DNA from: Brevibacterium yomogidense
GTDB taxonomy: Bacteria; Actinomycetota; Actinomycetes; Actinomycetales; Brevibacteriaceae
Assembly (NCBI RefSeq): GCF_016107685.1
Contig: NZ_JABASY010000001.1
Coordinates: forward strand, 834,187-898,186
Direction: 5' to 3'
DNA: 64,000 nucleotides
Part shown: piece after piece, positions 20,868 through 31,157 of the stretch
How the letters are laid out: each line of letters begins with the position of its first letter
Numbering within the stretch: position 1 is the first letter of the stretch
Made by a program: the position numbers and the translations under genes
Notes under the pieces: generated by a model
Told to the model about the DNA's origin: nothing
The model's database searches: none
Seen by the model: the letters and a program-made list of their open reading frames with translations, nothing else

Positions 20868-22697
20868 ATGAACTCACCACCTCCGACCGGTTCGGGCCTG
20901 CTCGCGCGGGCGCTCCGCCGTCGACTCCGGCTCCTGCTGCCGGGGGTGGCGTCCCTGTCGCTGTGGCAGGTGTGCGAGGCGCTGGTGCCCGTGGCGATCG
21001 GTGTCGTGGTCGACATCGCGGTCATCCCGCTGTCGGTGCCGATGCTGATCGCGTCGGTCGCGGGGATCGCGGCACTGTTCGTCGTCCTGAGCTTCGGCTA
21101 CCGGTTCGGTGCGCGCCTCTGCAACGCGGCCCGTGAGCACGAGGCGCACGCGCTCCGGGTGGAGGTCGCGCACGCAGCGCTCACCTCGCCGGACCTGCCG
21201 CCCGACCGCGCGTCCGGGGAGGTGCTGTCCATCGCGTCCGCGGATGCGGACCTCGCCGCCGAGGTCTTCGGCCACCTGGGCCGAGGTGCCGCCTCCGTGC
21301 TCGGCATGGTGGTCGCCGCCGTCGTCCTCGTCGTCGCGGACCCCGTGACCGGGCTCATCGTGCTCGTGGCCGTCCCGGTCGGGCTGGTCGTCGTCTCGCT
21401 TCCCAGCCGCGCCGTGTCCGCGAAGGCGGGCGACCAGCTCGCGGCGACAGCCCGGGCCGCGCAGTCCGCCTCCGACCTCATGCGCGGTCTGCGGGTGCTC
21501 AAGGCGCTGGGCGGGGCAGAGTGGGCGCGCCGCCGGTTCCGGGCCGTGTCCGACGAAGCCGCCGAGGCCGGGGTCGCCACCGGAGAGCGGTCCGGTCGGC
21601 TGAGTGCCCTGGGCGCGCTCGTCATGTCGACGGTGCTCGCCGTCGTGCTGGTCGTCGCGGGGCTGCGCCTCATCGAGGGGCAGCTGAGCGTGGGAGCCCT
21701 CATCGCCGTGCTGGGCATGACCGCGTTCCTCACGGAGCCGATGCGGGCACTCGCGGACATCGTGGGACTTGCCGCGCGCTCCCACGGTGCGGCGGTCCGC
21801 ATCGCGGAGCTCCTCACCGCCCTCGCCCCGCCCACGGCGGACCCGAAGCATGCACCATCGGAGCCGTCCGAACCGTCCTCCGCCTCCCCATCGTTCGCCG
21901 TCACCCTCGAGGGCCGGCGTCTCACGGTCCGCGGACCGGTCGCCCTGGACGTCCCCGCGGGGACGTTCGTCTGCCTCGTCGCGGAGGACGACGGGCCGGT
22001 GCACGGCTTCCTCTCCGCCCTCGCAGCCTCTGCACGAGACGAGGGGCCGGGCCGTCTCCTCGTCGCCCCGCACGCGGTCGACCTCTTCGAGGGGACGATC
22101 CGCACGAACATCACGATGACGGCCGGGACTGCTGGGACTACTGGGACTACTGGGGCTGCCGGGGCTGCTGCGGTCGGCGGGGCCCCGTCGGACGCGGCGG
22201 GTGACGTCCCGTCGGCAGTCCTGGGGGCCTCGGGCGCGGATGAGCTGCTGGGACTGGTCGAGGGCGGCCTGGACCATGCGATCGAGGAGCTGGGCGGGAA
22301 CCTGTCCGGCGGTCAGCGGCAGCGGATCGCGCTCGCCCGCGCCCTCCATGCCGACCCGGACGTCCTCGTCCTCGAGGAGCCCACCACTGCGGTCGACGCG
22401 GTGACGGAGGCGCGGATCGCGATCGGTGTCGCACGCCTGCGCCACGGAGTCGCCGTGGAGGAAGGGCCCGTTGCGGAGCCCGACGGCCCAGACCCGGGAC
22501 ATGCCGATGTCACCATGTCCGACGGTCCTGCCGCCCGGACGACGGTTGTCGTCACGTCGTCGCCCGCGTTCCTCGCGGTGGCGGACCGGGTGGTCTTCGC
22601 ACACGGCGACGGCACGGCCGATTCCGGGACCCACGCGGACCTGGTGAACGCGGAAGGTCCGGCCGGTGACGCCTACCGCGCGGCGGTGATCCGATGA
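20868..22697 (+). CDS. ABC exporter half-transporter with degenerate Walker A
   Basis: This is a fused membrane-ATPase subunit of 609 aa. The first 310 residues carry the six-helix exporter domain and the last 270 the nucleotide-binding domain. The signature LSGGQRQR (about residue 479) and the D-loop region are good. The Walker A site (about 368-378) reads [11 protein letters not shown] without any GK(S/T), and the Walker B end is VLVLEEPT. The canonical H-loop histidine is also not evident. A 9-bp unit (GGGACTACT) expands in frame at 22131-22155. TAGGAT (20854-20859) lies 8 nt before the ATG, so translation is probably leaderless. The stop overlaps the partner start by ATGA. Cargo is unknown. 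Confidence 0.9.
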   Translation: MNSPPPTGSGLLARALRRRLRLLLPGVASLSLWQVCEALVPVAIGVVVDIAVIPLSVPMLIASVAGIAALFVVLSFGYRFGARLCNAAREHEAHALRVEVAHAALTSPDLPPDRASGEVLSIASADADLAAEVFGHLGRGAASVLGMVVAAVVLVVADPVTGLIVLVAVPVGLVVVSLPSRAVSAKAGDQLAATARAAQSASDLMRGLRVLKALGGAEWARRRFRAVSDEAAEAGVATGERSGRLSALGALVMSTVLAVVLVVAGLRLIEGQLSVGALIAVLGMTAFLTEPMRALADIVGLAARSHGAAVRIAELLTALAPPTADPKHAPSEPSEPSSASPSFAVTLEGRRLTVRGPVALDVPAGTFVCLVAEDDGPVHGFLSALAASARDEGPGRLLVAPHAVDLFEGTIRTNITMTAGTAGTTGTTGAAGAAAVGGAPSDAAGDVPSAVLGASGADELLGLVEGGLDHAIEELGGNLSGGQRQRIALARALHADPDVLVLEEPTTAVDAVTEARIAIGVARLRHGVAVEEGPVAEPDGPDPGHADVTMSDGPAARTTVVVTSSPAFLAVADRVVFAHGDGTADSGTHADLVNAEGPAGDAYRAAVIR

Positions 22698-24580
22698 GCA
22701 ACCGGTCTCAGTCCGCGGCGCCCCCGACCCTTCCCATCGCTTCCCGCCGCCGGGCCTTCTCCCGCCTCGCCCCGCACCTGCGCAGCCGTTCGGGGTGGAT
22801 CGTGGTCCTGCTCGTCGCGGGGCTCGCGAATGCGGCGGCGGGGCTCGTGGGTCCGTGGGCGATCGGCCGGCTCGTCGACGCGCTGCCGGCCGGCGGAGGC
22901 GCGGACGTCGTCTGGACGGCGGCGGGCGCCGTCGCGCTCGCAGGTGTCGTCATGGCCATCGGGACGTGGGCGGGAGCGTGGGCGCTGGCCCGCGTGACGA
23001 TGCCCGCAGTGGGCGACCTGCGGACGGACGTGGTGACGGCGGCGCTGTCGCTCGAGGCGCAGCGCGTCGAGCGGACCGGCACCGGCGACCTCGTGTCCCG
23101 CGTCGCCGACGACTCCCGCAAGGTGAGCGAGGGCGCCGCCCAGGTGCTGCCGCTCGTCGTCGAATCGCTGCTGGTGGTCGTCGTGTCCGCGATCGGCCTC
23201 ACCGTCGTCGACTGGCGGCTGGGGCTCGTGGGGCTCATCGCGCTGCCGATGTACTGGCTCACGCTGCGCTGGTACCTGCCGCGGTCGGCGCCGATGTACC
23301 GGCAGGAGCGCGCCGCGATCGGAAGGCGCTCGGGTCGGCTGCTGGGCGGGCTGACCGGGGCGCGGACGCTGCGCGCCTACCGCGCCGAGCAGGTCGAGCT
23401 CACCCGCATCGACGACGCCTCCGCGGAGGCCCGCGACCTGTCGATCAGCGTGTTCCGGTTCCTCACCCGCGCTTTCAGCCGCAACAACCGCGCCGAGGCC
23501 GTCGTCCTCTCCCTGCTCCTCCTCACCGGGTTCTGGCTCGTGTGGGCGGGCGAGTCGTCCGCCGGTGCCGTGACGACGGCCGCGCTGGTCTTCCACCGGC
23601 TCTTCAACCCGATCGGCGCGCTCGTGGGCCTCTTCGACCAGGTGCAGTCCGCCGGGGCGTCCCTCACCCGCATGGTGGGCGTCATCGACGAGGCCGCCGG
23701 CACCGGTGCGACGCGTTCGAACACTGTCGCCGAGGTCCCGGATTCCGTCCGCGGACCCCGCAGCGTCGGTCTGCGCCTGGAGAACCTCTGGTTCACCTAT
23801 GAGGACGACCCCTCGTCCGACAACCATGTGCTCCGCGGGGTCGACCTCGCGGTCGCACCGGGCGAGGTCGTCGCCGTGGTCGGCACGACGGGTGCGGGGA
23901 AGTCGACGCTCGCGAAGATCGCGGCAGGACTGGCCGCCCCGTCGCACGGCTGCGCCCGACTCGTGACGTCGCGACCGACTGGAGGGACCGTTCGCCCCGA
24001 CGGGGCCGACCTGCCTGCCGGAACTGACCTGCCAGAGGGAACCGAGACCGGGCCGGACCTCGTCTCCATGCCCGAGGCCGTCCTCCGCTCCCACGTCGCG
24101 ATGGTCGCCCAGGAGGTCCACACGTTCGTCGGCACGATCCGCGACAACGTGTGGCTGCCCGTGCCGGATGCCCCTGCAGACGCCGTCGAGCAGGCGCTGC
24201 GCACGGTCGGCGCGACGTGGGCGTTCGCACTGCCGCAGGGTCTCGACACGGTCGTGGGCGACGGGGGAGCACGGCTGTCCCCGCTCGAGGAGCAGATGAT
24301 CGCGCTCGCCCGCCTCGTGCTCGCCGACCCGGACGTCGCGATCCTCGACGAGGCGACGGCCGAGGCCGGATCCGCCGGCGCCCACGTCCTCGAGGCCGCG
24401 GCCGCCGCCGCACTCGCGGGACGTGGTGCGATCGTGGTCGCCCACCGGCTCAGCCAGGCGGAGACCGCCGACCGCGTCCTCGTCATGGAGGACGGCTGCG
24501 TCGTGGAAGCGGGGACGCACCACGTCCTCGTCGCCGCGGGCGGACGCTACGCGCGGCTGTGGGAGGCGTGGGCCCGCTGA
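22694..24580 (+). CDS. ABC exporter half-transporter with degenerate signature motif
   Basis: This is the 628-aa partner of the preceding half-transporter, started in an ATGA overlap. The exporter membrane domain covers about residues 30-330. The ATPase domain has an intact Walker [10 protein letters not shown] (397-405), Walker [11 protein letters not shown] and H-loop [11 protein letters not shown]. Its signature is ruined, reading LSPLEEQ (528 onward) in place of LSGGQ. Between Walker A and the Q-loop there is a low-complexity insert of GTDLPEGTE type. Together the two chains form one competent ATP site and one site lacking both halves. No substrate gene is adjacent, but ABC-F and methyltransferase genes follow. 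Confidence 0.9.
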   Translation: MSNRSQSAAPPTLPIASRRRAFSRLAPHLRSRSGWIVVLLVAGLANAAAGLVGPWAIGRLVDALPAGGGADVVWTAAGAVALAGVVMAIGTWAGAWALARVTMPAVGDLRTDVVTAALSLEAQRVERTGTGDLVSRVADDSRKVSEGAAQVLPLVVESLLVVVVSAIGLTVVDWRLGLVGLIALPMYWLTLRWYLPRSAPMYRQERAAIGRRSGRLLGGLTGARTLRAYRAEQVELTRIDDASAEARDLSISVFRFLTRAFSRNNRAEAVVLSLLLLTGFWLVWAGESSAGAVTTAALVFHRLFNPIGALVGLFDQVQSAGASLTRMVGVIDEAAGTGATRSNTVAEVPDSVRGPRSVGLRLENLWFTYEDDPSSDNHVLRGVDLAVAPGEVVAVVGTTGAGKSTLAKIAAGLAAPSHGCARLVTSRPTGGTVRPDGADLPAGTDLPEGTETGPDLVSMPEAVLRSHVAMVAQEVHTFVGTIRDNVWLPVPDAPADAVEQALRTVGATWAFALPQGLDTVVGDGGARLSPLEEQMIALARLVLADPDVAILDEATAEAGSAGAHVLEAAAAAALAGRGAIVVAHRLSQAETADRVLVMEDGCVVEAGTHHVLVAAGGRYARLWEAWAR

Positions 24581-24633
24581 CAGGTCGTTCCACGACCGGG
24601 CAGTCCGCCGACAGCGCGCGGATGCTGTCGACG

Positions 24634-25398
24634 TCAGCGGCGGAGCACCAGCCCGCCGTCGACGGGGAGCGCGACACCGGTGATGTACGACGCCTGCTCG
24701 GAGCACAGCCAGACAGCGGCGTTCGCCTGCTCGTCGGGCGTGCCCATGCGCTTCATCGGGATGCCGTCCAGCACGCCCGCGTACTGGTCGGGGACCTCCG
24801 CCGCCCACTTCTCGATCGCCGCCGTGAGTGTTGCGCCGGGCATGATGGCGTTGATGCGGATGCCGTCGGCGGCGTTCTCGGTGGCCGCGGTCTGCGTCAG
24901 CCCGAGCACACCCCACTTGCTGCTGTTGTAGGGGGACAGCCCCGCGTTGGCGCTCACTGCGGCGATGGAGGCGGTGTTCACGATCGCGCCGGGAGTCTTC
25001 TGCTCCTTGAAGCGCCGGATCTGATGCTTCATCGCGTACATCATGCCGAACAGGTTGATGCGGAAGGCACGCTCCCAGTCGGACCCCTCCTGCTCGCTCA
25101 CCGGCTTCGTGGGCGAACCGATGCCCGCATTGTTGTGCGCGAAGTCCAGCCGGCCCCACAGTTCGACCACGCGGTCCACCAGGGCGATGGCGCTCGATTC
25201 CTCCGCGGCGTCACCGGCGAGGTACTCCGCGGTCCCACCGGCCGACCGGATCATGTCGACCGTCTCGCGGCTGGCATCATCGTCGATGTCGGACACGAGC
25301 ACACGCGCACCTTCGCGTGCGAAGGCCAGTGCACTGGCCCGGCCGATTCCGCCTCCGGATGCGGTGACGAGGCCGTTCTTCCCTGCCATCAGCGTCAT
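24634..25398 (-). CDS. SDR-family oxidoreductase
   Basis: This classical short-chain dehydrogenase of 254 aa binds NAD(P) through TASGGGIGRASA and has NNAGIG after the fourth strand. The catalytic set is S of NTASIAAVS and the YNSSK motif. An Asp after the second strand (SDIDDD) favours NAD(H). The C-terminus ITGVALPVDGG is typical of family members acting on hydroxyacyl or sugar alcohol substrates. The start at 25398 follows CGGAAGGA. It converges on the ABC exporter pair. The substrate is not known. Confidence 0.9.
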   Translation of the reverse strand: MTLMAGKNGLVTASGGGIGRASALAFAREGARVLVSDIDDDASRETVDMIRSAGGTAEYLAGDAAEESSAIALVDRVVELWGRLDFAHNNAGIGSPTKPVSEQEGSDWERAFRINLFGMMYAMKHQIRRFKEQKTPGAIVNTASIAAVSANAGLSPYNSSKWGVLGLTQTAATENAADGIRINAIMPGATLTAAIEKWAAEVPDQYAGVLDGIPMKRMGTPDEQANAAVWLCSEQASYITGVALPVDGGLVLRR

Positions 25399-25476
25399 GT
25401 GTGTGTTCCTTCCGTCGGGGACCGGCCGTTCGGCTCGACTCTGAGATTCCGTCGTGTGGCGGTCCGTGCGCTCACG

Positions 25477-27165
<1,689 letters not shown>

Positions 27166-27169
27166 GGGG

Positions 27170-27272
27170 TCCTCCGGAAGAAGGGCGCACAAGAGGCGCC
27201 GGTCGGAACGTTGCGCGTCCGACGGCGGAGGAGAAGTGGATGAACCAGGTCGCGTCCGCCGTCAGCGGCGGG
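27170..27272 (-). promoter_or_regulatory. Erm-like translational attenuator of the ABC-F gene
   Basis: In minus-strand order, segment 1 is CCGCC (27267-27271, within the leader ORF) and segment 2 is GACGGCGGA (27255-27263). Segment 3 is TCCTCCGCCGTC (27221-27232), and segment 4 is CGGAGGA (27170-27176), the ABC-F ribosome site. Segment 1 pairs with 2. Segment 2 pairs with 3 over nine bases. Segment 3 pairs with 4 over seven bases. A further GTCGGA/TCCGAC hairpin spans 27202-27223. A ribosome stalled on RLR would cover segment 1, free segment 2 to hold segment 3, and expose the ribosome site. Confidence 0.75.
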
Positions 27273-27288
27273 TGCGGAGCCTGCCCAT
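27262..27288 (-). CDS. leader peptide MGRLRTRR upstream of ABC-F gene
   Basis: This nine-codon ORF encodes MGRLRTRR. It contains R-L-R and R-T-R, the +X+ pattern that stalls ribosomes in the presence of macrolides (known for ErmDL-type leaders). It lies between the promoter and the ABC-F start. Its end overlaps RNA segments 1 and 2 of the proposed switch. No good ribosome site precedes it. Confidence 0.7.
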   Translation of the reverse strand: MGRLRTRR

Positions 27289-27316
27289 CGTGAATGCCGG
27301 GTAACCCATGTCGTAT

Positions 27317-27346
27317 ATCGTACTTGCCGGTCACATGCCGCTTCAA
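27317..27346 (-). promoter_or_regulatory. promoter of the ABC-F leader
   Basis: TTGAAG (27341-27346) and TACGAT (27317-27322) are 18 nt apart on the minus strand. Transcription would start near 27309, about 20 nt before the leader ORF. The spacing and position support a leader transcript of about 145 nt before the ABC-F start. Confidence 0.65.
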
Positions 27347-27403
27347 GGCTTCGTGCAGAGACGGAGGGTTCCGGAATGTGAGCGAACCCTCATCCTCACA
27401 GTC

Positions 27404-27431
27404 TTCACTGAGTCGTTTCACTGGGTACTCT
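27404..27431 (+). promoter_or_regulatory. promoter of the first methyltransferase
   Basis: TTCACT (27404-27409) and TACTCT (27426-27431) are separated by 16 nt. This would leave a leader of about 100 nt before the ATG at 27539. The leader is GC-rich and can fold, but no leader ORF was recognised in it. Confidence 0.45.
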
Positions 27432-27538
27432 CGAAAGAAGCTATCGGTCGGGACCCTGTTGACCGGCCGTGGCCGTCGCACTCGCCATCGGCTTCCGCCG
27501 GCGGCACCCGTGCGGCGGCGCGTCAGGGAGGACCGACC

Positions 27539-28321
27539 ATGAACGTGAGCACCGCGCCGCGAGACGCAACGACTCGCTTCACAGGCCTGGCCAGGATCTA
27601 TGACACGTTCCGGCCCGGCTATCCCTCGGAGTGCCTGGGCTGGCTGGCGGACAGCCTGCGACTGGGGACGTCCTGTCAGGTGGCGGATGTGGGCGCGGGG
27701 ACCGGCAAGCTGTCCGAAGAGCTCGTCTACCAGGGGATCCGCACTGTCGCCGTCGAGCCGAATCCGGACATGTTCCAGATCCTCGAGGCGAAGGCCACGA
27801 CGACCAGTCTGCTCACGGCAGTGCAGGCGACGGCGGAGGACATGCTGCTGCCGGATGCGTCCATCAACCTCGTGACCGCCGGGCAGTCCTTCCACTGGTT
27901 CGACCAGGCTGCATTCCGCGCCGAATGCCGTCGCGTCCTCTGTCCCGGGGGCAAAGTCGCGCTCCTGTGGAACTCCCGTCGTCGGGACAGCGAGTTCACG
28001 ATCGCCACCGCAGACGTCTTCCGCCGTCATGTGCGGGATTTCCCCGGCTTCAGCGGGGATCACCGGGTGAGTGCCGCCGATTTCGAGGCGTTCTTCGAGC
28101 CGGACGGATTCGAGTACCGGGAATTCGCCCACGACCAGATGCTCACCTCCGACGAGTTCCTGGGCCGCAGCCTCTCCGCGACCTACGCCCCACGCGAAGG
28201 GGACGCGGCCTACGCGCCTCTGGTCGCCGACCTCCGTGCACTGTTCGCCGAGTACCGTGAGGACGACATGGTGCGCTTCCCCCTCACGACACGTCTCTTC
28301 GTGGGTGGCGTAGGGGTCTGA
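27539..28321 (+). CDS. class I SAM-dependent methyltransferase
   Basis: This 260-aa Rossmann methyltransferase has the SAM loop VADVGAGTGKLS, the acidic strand end VEPNP, and the segment GQSFHWFDQAAFRAECRRVL after motif IV, then CPGGKVALLWN. The N-terminal FTGLARIYDTFRPGYP is characteristic of a small-molecule methyltransferase family (methyltransferase 11 type). ATG 27539 follows AGGGAGGACC; the frame is open to 27308 but without a better start. It is divergent from the ABC-F gene and followed by a paralogue. It does not show the motifs of Erm rRNA methyltransferases, so a link to drug resistance is only positional. Confidence 0.85.
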   Translation: MNVSTAPRDATTRFTGLARIYDTFRPGYPSECLGWLADSLRLGTSCQVADVGAGTGKLSEELVYQGIRTVAVEPNPDMFQILEAKATTTSLLTAVQATAEDMLLPDASINLVTAGQSFHWFDQAAFRAECRRVLCPGGKVALLWNSRRRDSEFTIATADVFRRHVRDFPGFSGDHRVSAADFEAFFEPDGFEYREFAHDQMLTSDEFLGRSLSATYAPREGDAAYAPLVADLRALFAEYREDDMVRFPLTTRLFVGGVGV

Positions 28322-28331
28322 GCGCCCACGG

Positions 28332-28370
28332 CGGCAGGGCCCGGATCGTCTGATGTCCGGGCGACTGCCG
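28332..28370 (+). terminator. hairpin between the paired methyltransferase genes
   Basis: CGGCAG-GG-CCCGGA pairs with TCCGGG-CGA-CTGCCG around an eight-base loop. No T-run follows. It could be an attenuator or a weak terminator that sets different levels of the two paralogues. Confidence 0.45.
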
Positions 28371-28393
28371 GACGGTACGACGAGAGGGCACTC

Positions 28394-29230
28394 ATGACGG
28401 ACAACACCGGCACGTTCACCGGGCTGGGCGAGGTCTACGCCCGCAGCAGGCCTGGATACCCGCCCGCACTCATGGATCTGCTGGCGGATCGTGTGAACGC
28501 TCCTGCGGCCGAGGCCGCAGCCCCCACCGGTGGAGTGGCACCCGCTTCCGATGACCCCGTCGCCGAGGTCGCAGCTGCCTCCCAGCCCGTTGTCGCGGAC
28601 ATCGGGGCCGGCACGGGCAAGCTCACCGCAGCTCTTCTGAACCGCGGGTGGACGACCGTCGCAGTTGAACCGAACGAGGACATGCGCGCGGCGCTGCGCA
28701 CGTCGATCGGTGATGTGGAGGGGCTCCGCGTCGTGGATGCACCGGCGGAGCGGACCACACTGGAGGATTCCTCCGTCTCCCTCGTGACGGTCGCGCAGGC
28801 GTTCCACTGGTTCGACATCCCGGCGTTCCGGGCGGAGTGCCGACGGATCCTGCGGCCCGGCGGCCAGGTGGCGCTCATCTGGAACTTCCGGCGCAAGGGT
28901 GAGCCCTCCGTCGAGGCGATCGCGGACGCCTATCGCACGCGGGTGGGGGACTTCGTCGCGCTCACCCTGGGGGAGAGGATCACGGACGCGGACCTCGCGG
29001 AATTCTACGGGGGCGACCACTATGCGCGGTACGAGTACGACAACGACGAGCTCCTCACGTGGGACGTGTTCCGTGAGCGTCACCTGTCGATGTCGTACAC
29101 ACCCAAGGAAGGGGATCCTGCGCGCGAGCCCCTCATCGCGGACCTCGAGCGGATCTTCGCCGCGCACGCGGTCGACGGGTACTGCCCGTTCCCCAACGCC
29201 ACGCACGTGGTCATCGGCGAGCTCGTCTGA
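28394..29230 (+). CDS. class I SAM-dependent methyltransferase, paralogue of the upstream gene
   Basis: The 278-aa product shares the same framework as its neighbour: FTGLGEVYARSRPGYP, VADIGAGTGKLT, VEPNED, AQAFHWFDIPAFRAECRRIL and RPGGQVALIWNFRR. It differs by a 30-residue Ala/Pro/Val-rich insert before the SAM loop (about residues 36-66). The start follows GAGAGGGCACTC. The two genes look like an old tandem duplication, as identity is moderate and the insert is private. The substrate is unknown. A 73-nt gap with a hairpin separates them. Confidence 0.85.
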   Translation: MTDNTGTFTGLGEVYARSRPGYPPALMDLLADRVNAPAAEAAAPTGGVAPASDDPVAEVAAASQPVVADIGAGTGKLTAALLNRGWTTVAVEPNEDMRAALRTSIGDVEGLRVVDAPAERTTLEDSSVSLVTVAQAFHWFDIPAFRAECRRILRPGGQVALIWNFRRKGEPSVEAIADAYRTRVGDFVALTLGERITDADLAEFYGGDHYARYEYDNDELLTWDVFRERHLSMSYTPKEGDPAREPLIADLERIFAAHAVDGYCPFPNATHVVIGELV

Positions 29231-29235
29231 CCCGT

Positions 29236-29415
29236 GCGGGCGCTGGCTCGTGCGGGCGCCGACTCGGGCGGGCGCCGACTCGGGCGAGAACACCTGACCC
29301 ACGTTCGTATCCGTCGTACGCCCGAACCCGACTCAGGTGAGTGCCCGACCCAGGCGAGTGCCCGGCTCACATGGATGCCTGGCTCACATGCATGCCTGGC
29401 TCGCGTGGTTCTGTG
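29236..29415. repeat. degenerate tandem repeats between methyltransferase and acetyltransferase genes
   Basis: First come copies of a roughly 18-nt GCGGGCGCCGACTCGG unit (29236-29290). After a break follow units of the type GGCTCACATGGATGCCT and GAGTGCCCGACCCAGGC (29335-29405). The two sub-arrays differ from each other and from all other arrays in the window. No ORF with coding character lies here. Confidence 0.6.
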
Positions 29416-29481
29416 GCTTGCTTGGAGCCTTGACCCAAACCCCTCCCGGCAGGCTCGCGCCGGCACAGGCACAAGCCGACC

Positions 29482-29964
29482 TCAGTCGCGCAGCCACAGC
29501 CGCATACCGGTCTCCTCAGCGATGCGGACGTCTTCGAAGCCCAGTGATTCGTAGAGCCTGCGCCCCGGCGGGTCGGCGGTGAGCGTGACGAAGGCGCCGG
29601 GTTCCGCGGACGCGCGGACCTCGTCGAGGAGGGCTGTGAGGATGACCCGGCCGAGGCCTCGGCGCTGGTGGTCCGGCATCGTCGCCATGTCGGCGACCAC
29701 GAAGTACCAGCCGCCGTCGCCCACGATCCGCCCCATTGCGACGGCTTCGCCAGCAGCGTCGTGGTGGCCGCTGGTGTGGTCGGTGCCGCGGGAGCTGATT
29801 GCCGCGGTGTGGAATCGGACGTGACGGAACGCCCACGTGCCGGGGATCGCCTTCTCCGCCTGGGCCTGCGACACGGGGGTGAGGCCGGATGCGGCGCGGA
29901 GTCGGCGGTACTCGGGGACGGAGGGCGGCCCGGCGTGCAGCTCGTAGCCAGGGGGAAGCGCCAT
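29482..29964 (-). CDS. GNAT-family N-acetyltransferase
   Basis: This 160-aa GCN5-related acetyltransferase has the acetyl-CoA binding segment MPDHQRRGLGRVILTALLDEV and the closing strand-helix LYESLGFEDVR. The first part (GLTPVSQAQAEKAIPGTWAFRHVR) matches a common subfamily that may acetylate amino groups of small molecules. A short Gly/His/Thr-rich segment is inserted near residue 60. The ATG at 29964 follows GCGAGGA. It is next to, and on the same strand as, the encapsulin gene but separated by a palindromic element, so co-transcription is uncertain. The substrate is not known. Confidence 0.88.
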   Translation of the reverse strand: MALPPGYELHAGPPSVPEYRRLRAASGLTPVSQAQAEKAIPGTWAFRHVRFHTAAISSRGTDHTSGHHDAAGEAVAMGRIVGDGGWYFVVADMATMPDHQRRGLGRVILTALLDEVRASAEPGAFVTLTADPPGRRLYESLGFEDVRIAEETGMRLWLRD

Positions 29965-29988
29965 ATGATCATCCTCGCAGGCGCTCCA

Positions 29989-30098
29989 CCTACAAGAAAC
30001 TTCGCCACCTGTACGCGTATCCCCGCCTGCTGTCAGGCTGTCTCAGTACAGCCTGACGCAGAGGGTATGGCCGCGCAGGTGGCGAAGTTTCATGTAGG
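29989..30098. repeat. 110-nt nested palindromic element (MITE-like or structured RNA)
   Basis: Outer arms of 23 nt match with one mismatch: CCTACAA-GAAACTTCGCCACCTG (29989-30011) against its complement at 30076-30098. Inside is a perfect 10-bp hairpin, GTCAGGCTGT (30032-30041) with ACAGCCTGAC (30048-30057) and a 6-nt loop. The element fills the gap between the acetyltransferase and encapsulin genes. It encodes no ORF. A miniature inverted-repeat element, a REP-like element or a large terminator are all possible. Confidence 0.7.
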
Positions 30099-30127
30099 GC
30101 GCGAAGTGCGGCCCCGTAGAACTGGAC

Positions 30128-30931
30128 TCAGGGAGTGAGGTGCACTGCGGCCTCGGAGCTCGCCACACGGAACGTGAACGTCTCCTGGAGGTACAGGTTC
30201 ACCTTCTCCGCGTCGTGCGAGTCGTAGCCGATCGACACGTCCTGACCCAGGTGCAGCTCGAAGTCTCCGCCGCGCTGGGAGACGACGATCGCACCGTCGA
30301 TCGCCGGCGCCCAGATGACGCGGCCCTCGTTGAGGATGCGCTGGATGTGGGCGGAGATCGGGTTGCCCTCGTCCGCTGATTCTGCGAGCTGCGTGTAGAG
30401 CTCAGCCGACAGCAGCAGGTTGTAGGGGCCGTTCACACCGTCGAGCCGGAGGACCGTGATCGCTTCCGCGACCGCCGAGGTGAGGTCCTTGATGTCCGGC
30501 TGCAGCTGGATCGGCTTGTGCGGGCTGGAGGAGATGATGCCGGCCAGGCCCACACCGTCGTCGGAGCCGTTGAGCACCGCGTTGTCCTCGGCCTTCGCCA
30601 GGCGCATCGCGGCGTCCTTCGCCGGATCCCAGTCCGCGTCGACAGAGCCGCGAGCGACGCTGTCGACCTCCTCACGGCTGACGGAGAACGGCGCTCGCAG
30701 TTCGACGACGGGGAGCACGACACGGCTGCGCCCGCGCACACCGTCGACATTCGTCGCCGACTCGGACACGCGGCCCGTCGTCAGGGAGGAGAACTCGTAG
30801 CCGCGGGGATCGGGCATCTCGACGAAGCGGCGCCCGGCGATGTGCCGACGGAACGTCTGCTTCACCTCGTCTTCGAGATCCGCCCACGCGGCGTCGGACA
30901 GGGGTGCGAGTTCGCGATGAAGGTTATTCAT
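30128..30931 (-). CDS. encapsulin shell protein (linocin M18 family)
   Basis: This 267-aa HK97-fold protein assembles into the encapsulin nanocompartment. The order of motifs follows Brevibacterium linocin M18 and family-1 encapsulins: NNLHRELAPLSDAAWADLE, the RRFVEMPDPRGYE stretch, GPYNLLLSAELYTQL in the P/A domain, and RGGDFELHLGQDVSIGYDSH and LYLQETFTFRV at the end. The start at 30931 follows GAGGAGGGACGACC. In Brevibacterium the shell gene normally follows a DyP peroxidase whose C-terminal tail is the loading signal. Here the upstream neighbour is a membrane protease and the downstream one an acetyltransferase, so no recognisable cargo is adjacent. Confidence 0.95.
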   Translation of the reverse strand: MNNLHRELAPLSDAAWADLEDEVKQTFRRHIAGRRFVEMPDPRGYEFSSLTTGRVSESATNVDGVRGRSRVVLPVVELRAPFSVSREEVDSVARGSVDADWDPAKDAAMRLAKAEDNAVLNGSDDGVGLAGIISSSPHKPIQLQPDIKDLTSAVAEAITVLRLDGVNGPYNLLLSAELYTQLAESADEGNPISAHIQRILNEGRVIWAPAIDGAIVVSQRGGDFELHLGQDVSIGYDSHDAEKVNLYLQETFTFRVASSEAAVHLTP

Positions 30932-31157
30932 GGTCGTCCCTCCTCAGGAGTGTGCCGTGCGGTCGTCGCAAGTGCGGCGACCCTCCGGCGGGTGCGCGAT
31001 GTCATGCGGTCGGTGACGGGTGGTCGGATCGAAACGGACGCGGACACACTGTCAGCGAGTGCGAGGAGATCGGGAGCGGCTGTAACAGTGATCGCCTCGC
31101 TTTCTTGAGTGGTTCCAGTTTACTGCGGTGGGAGTTCTTCCACCAGTGAGTATGGAC

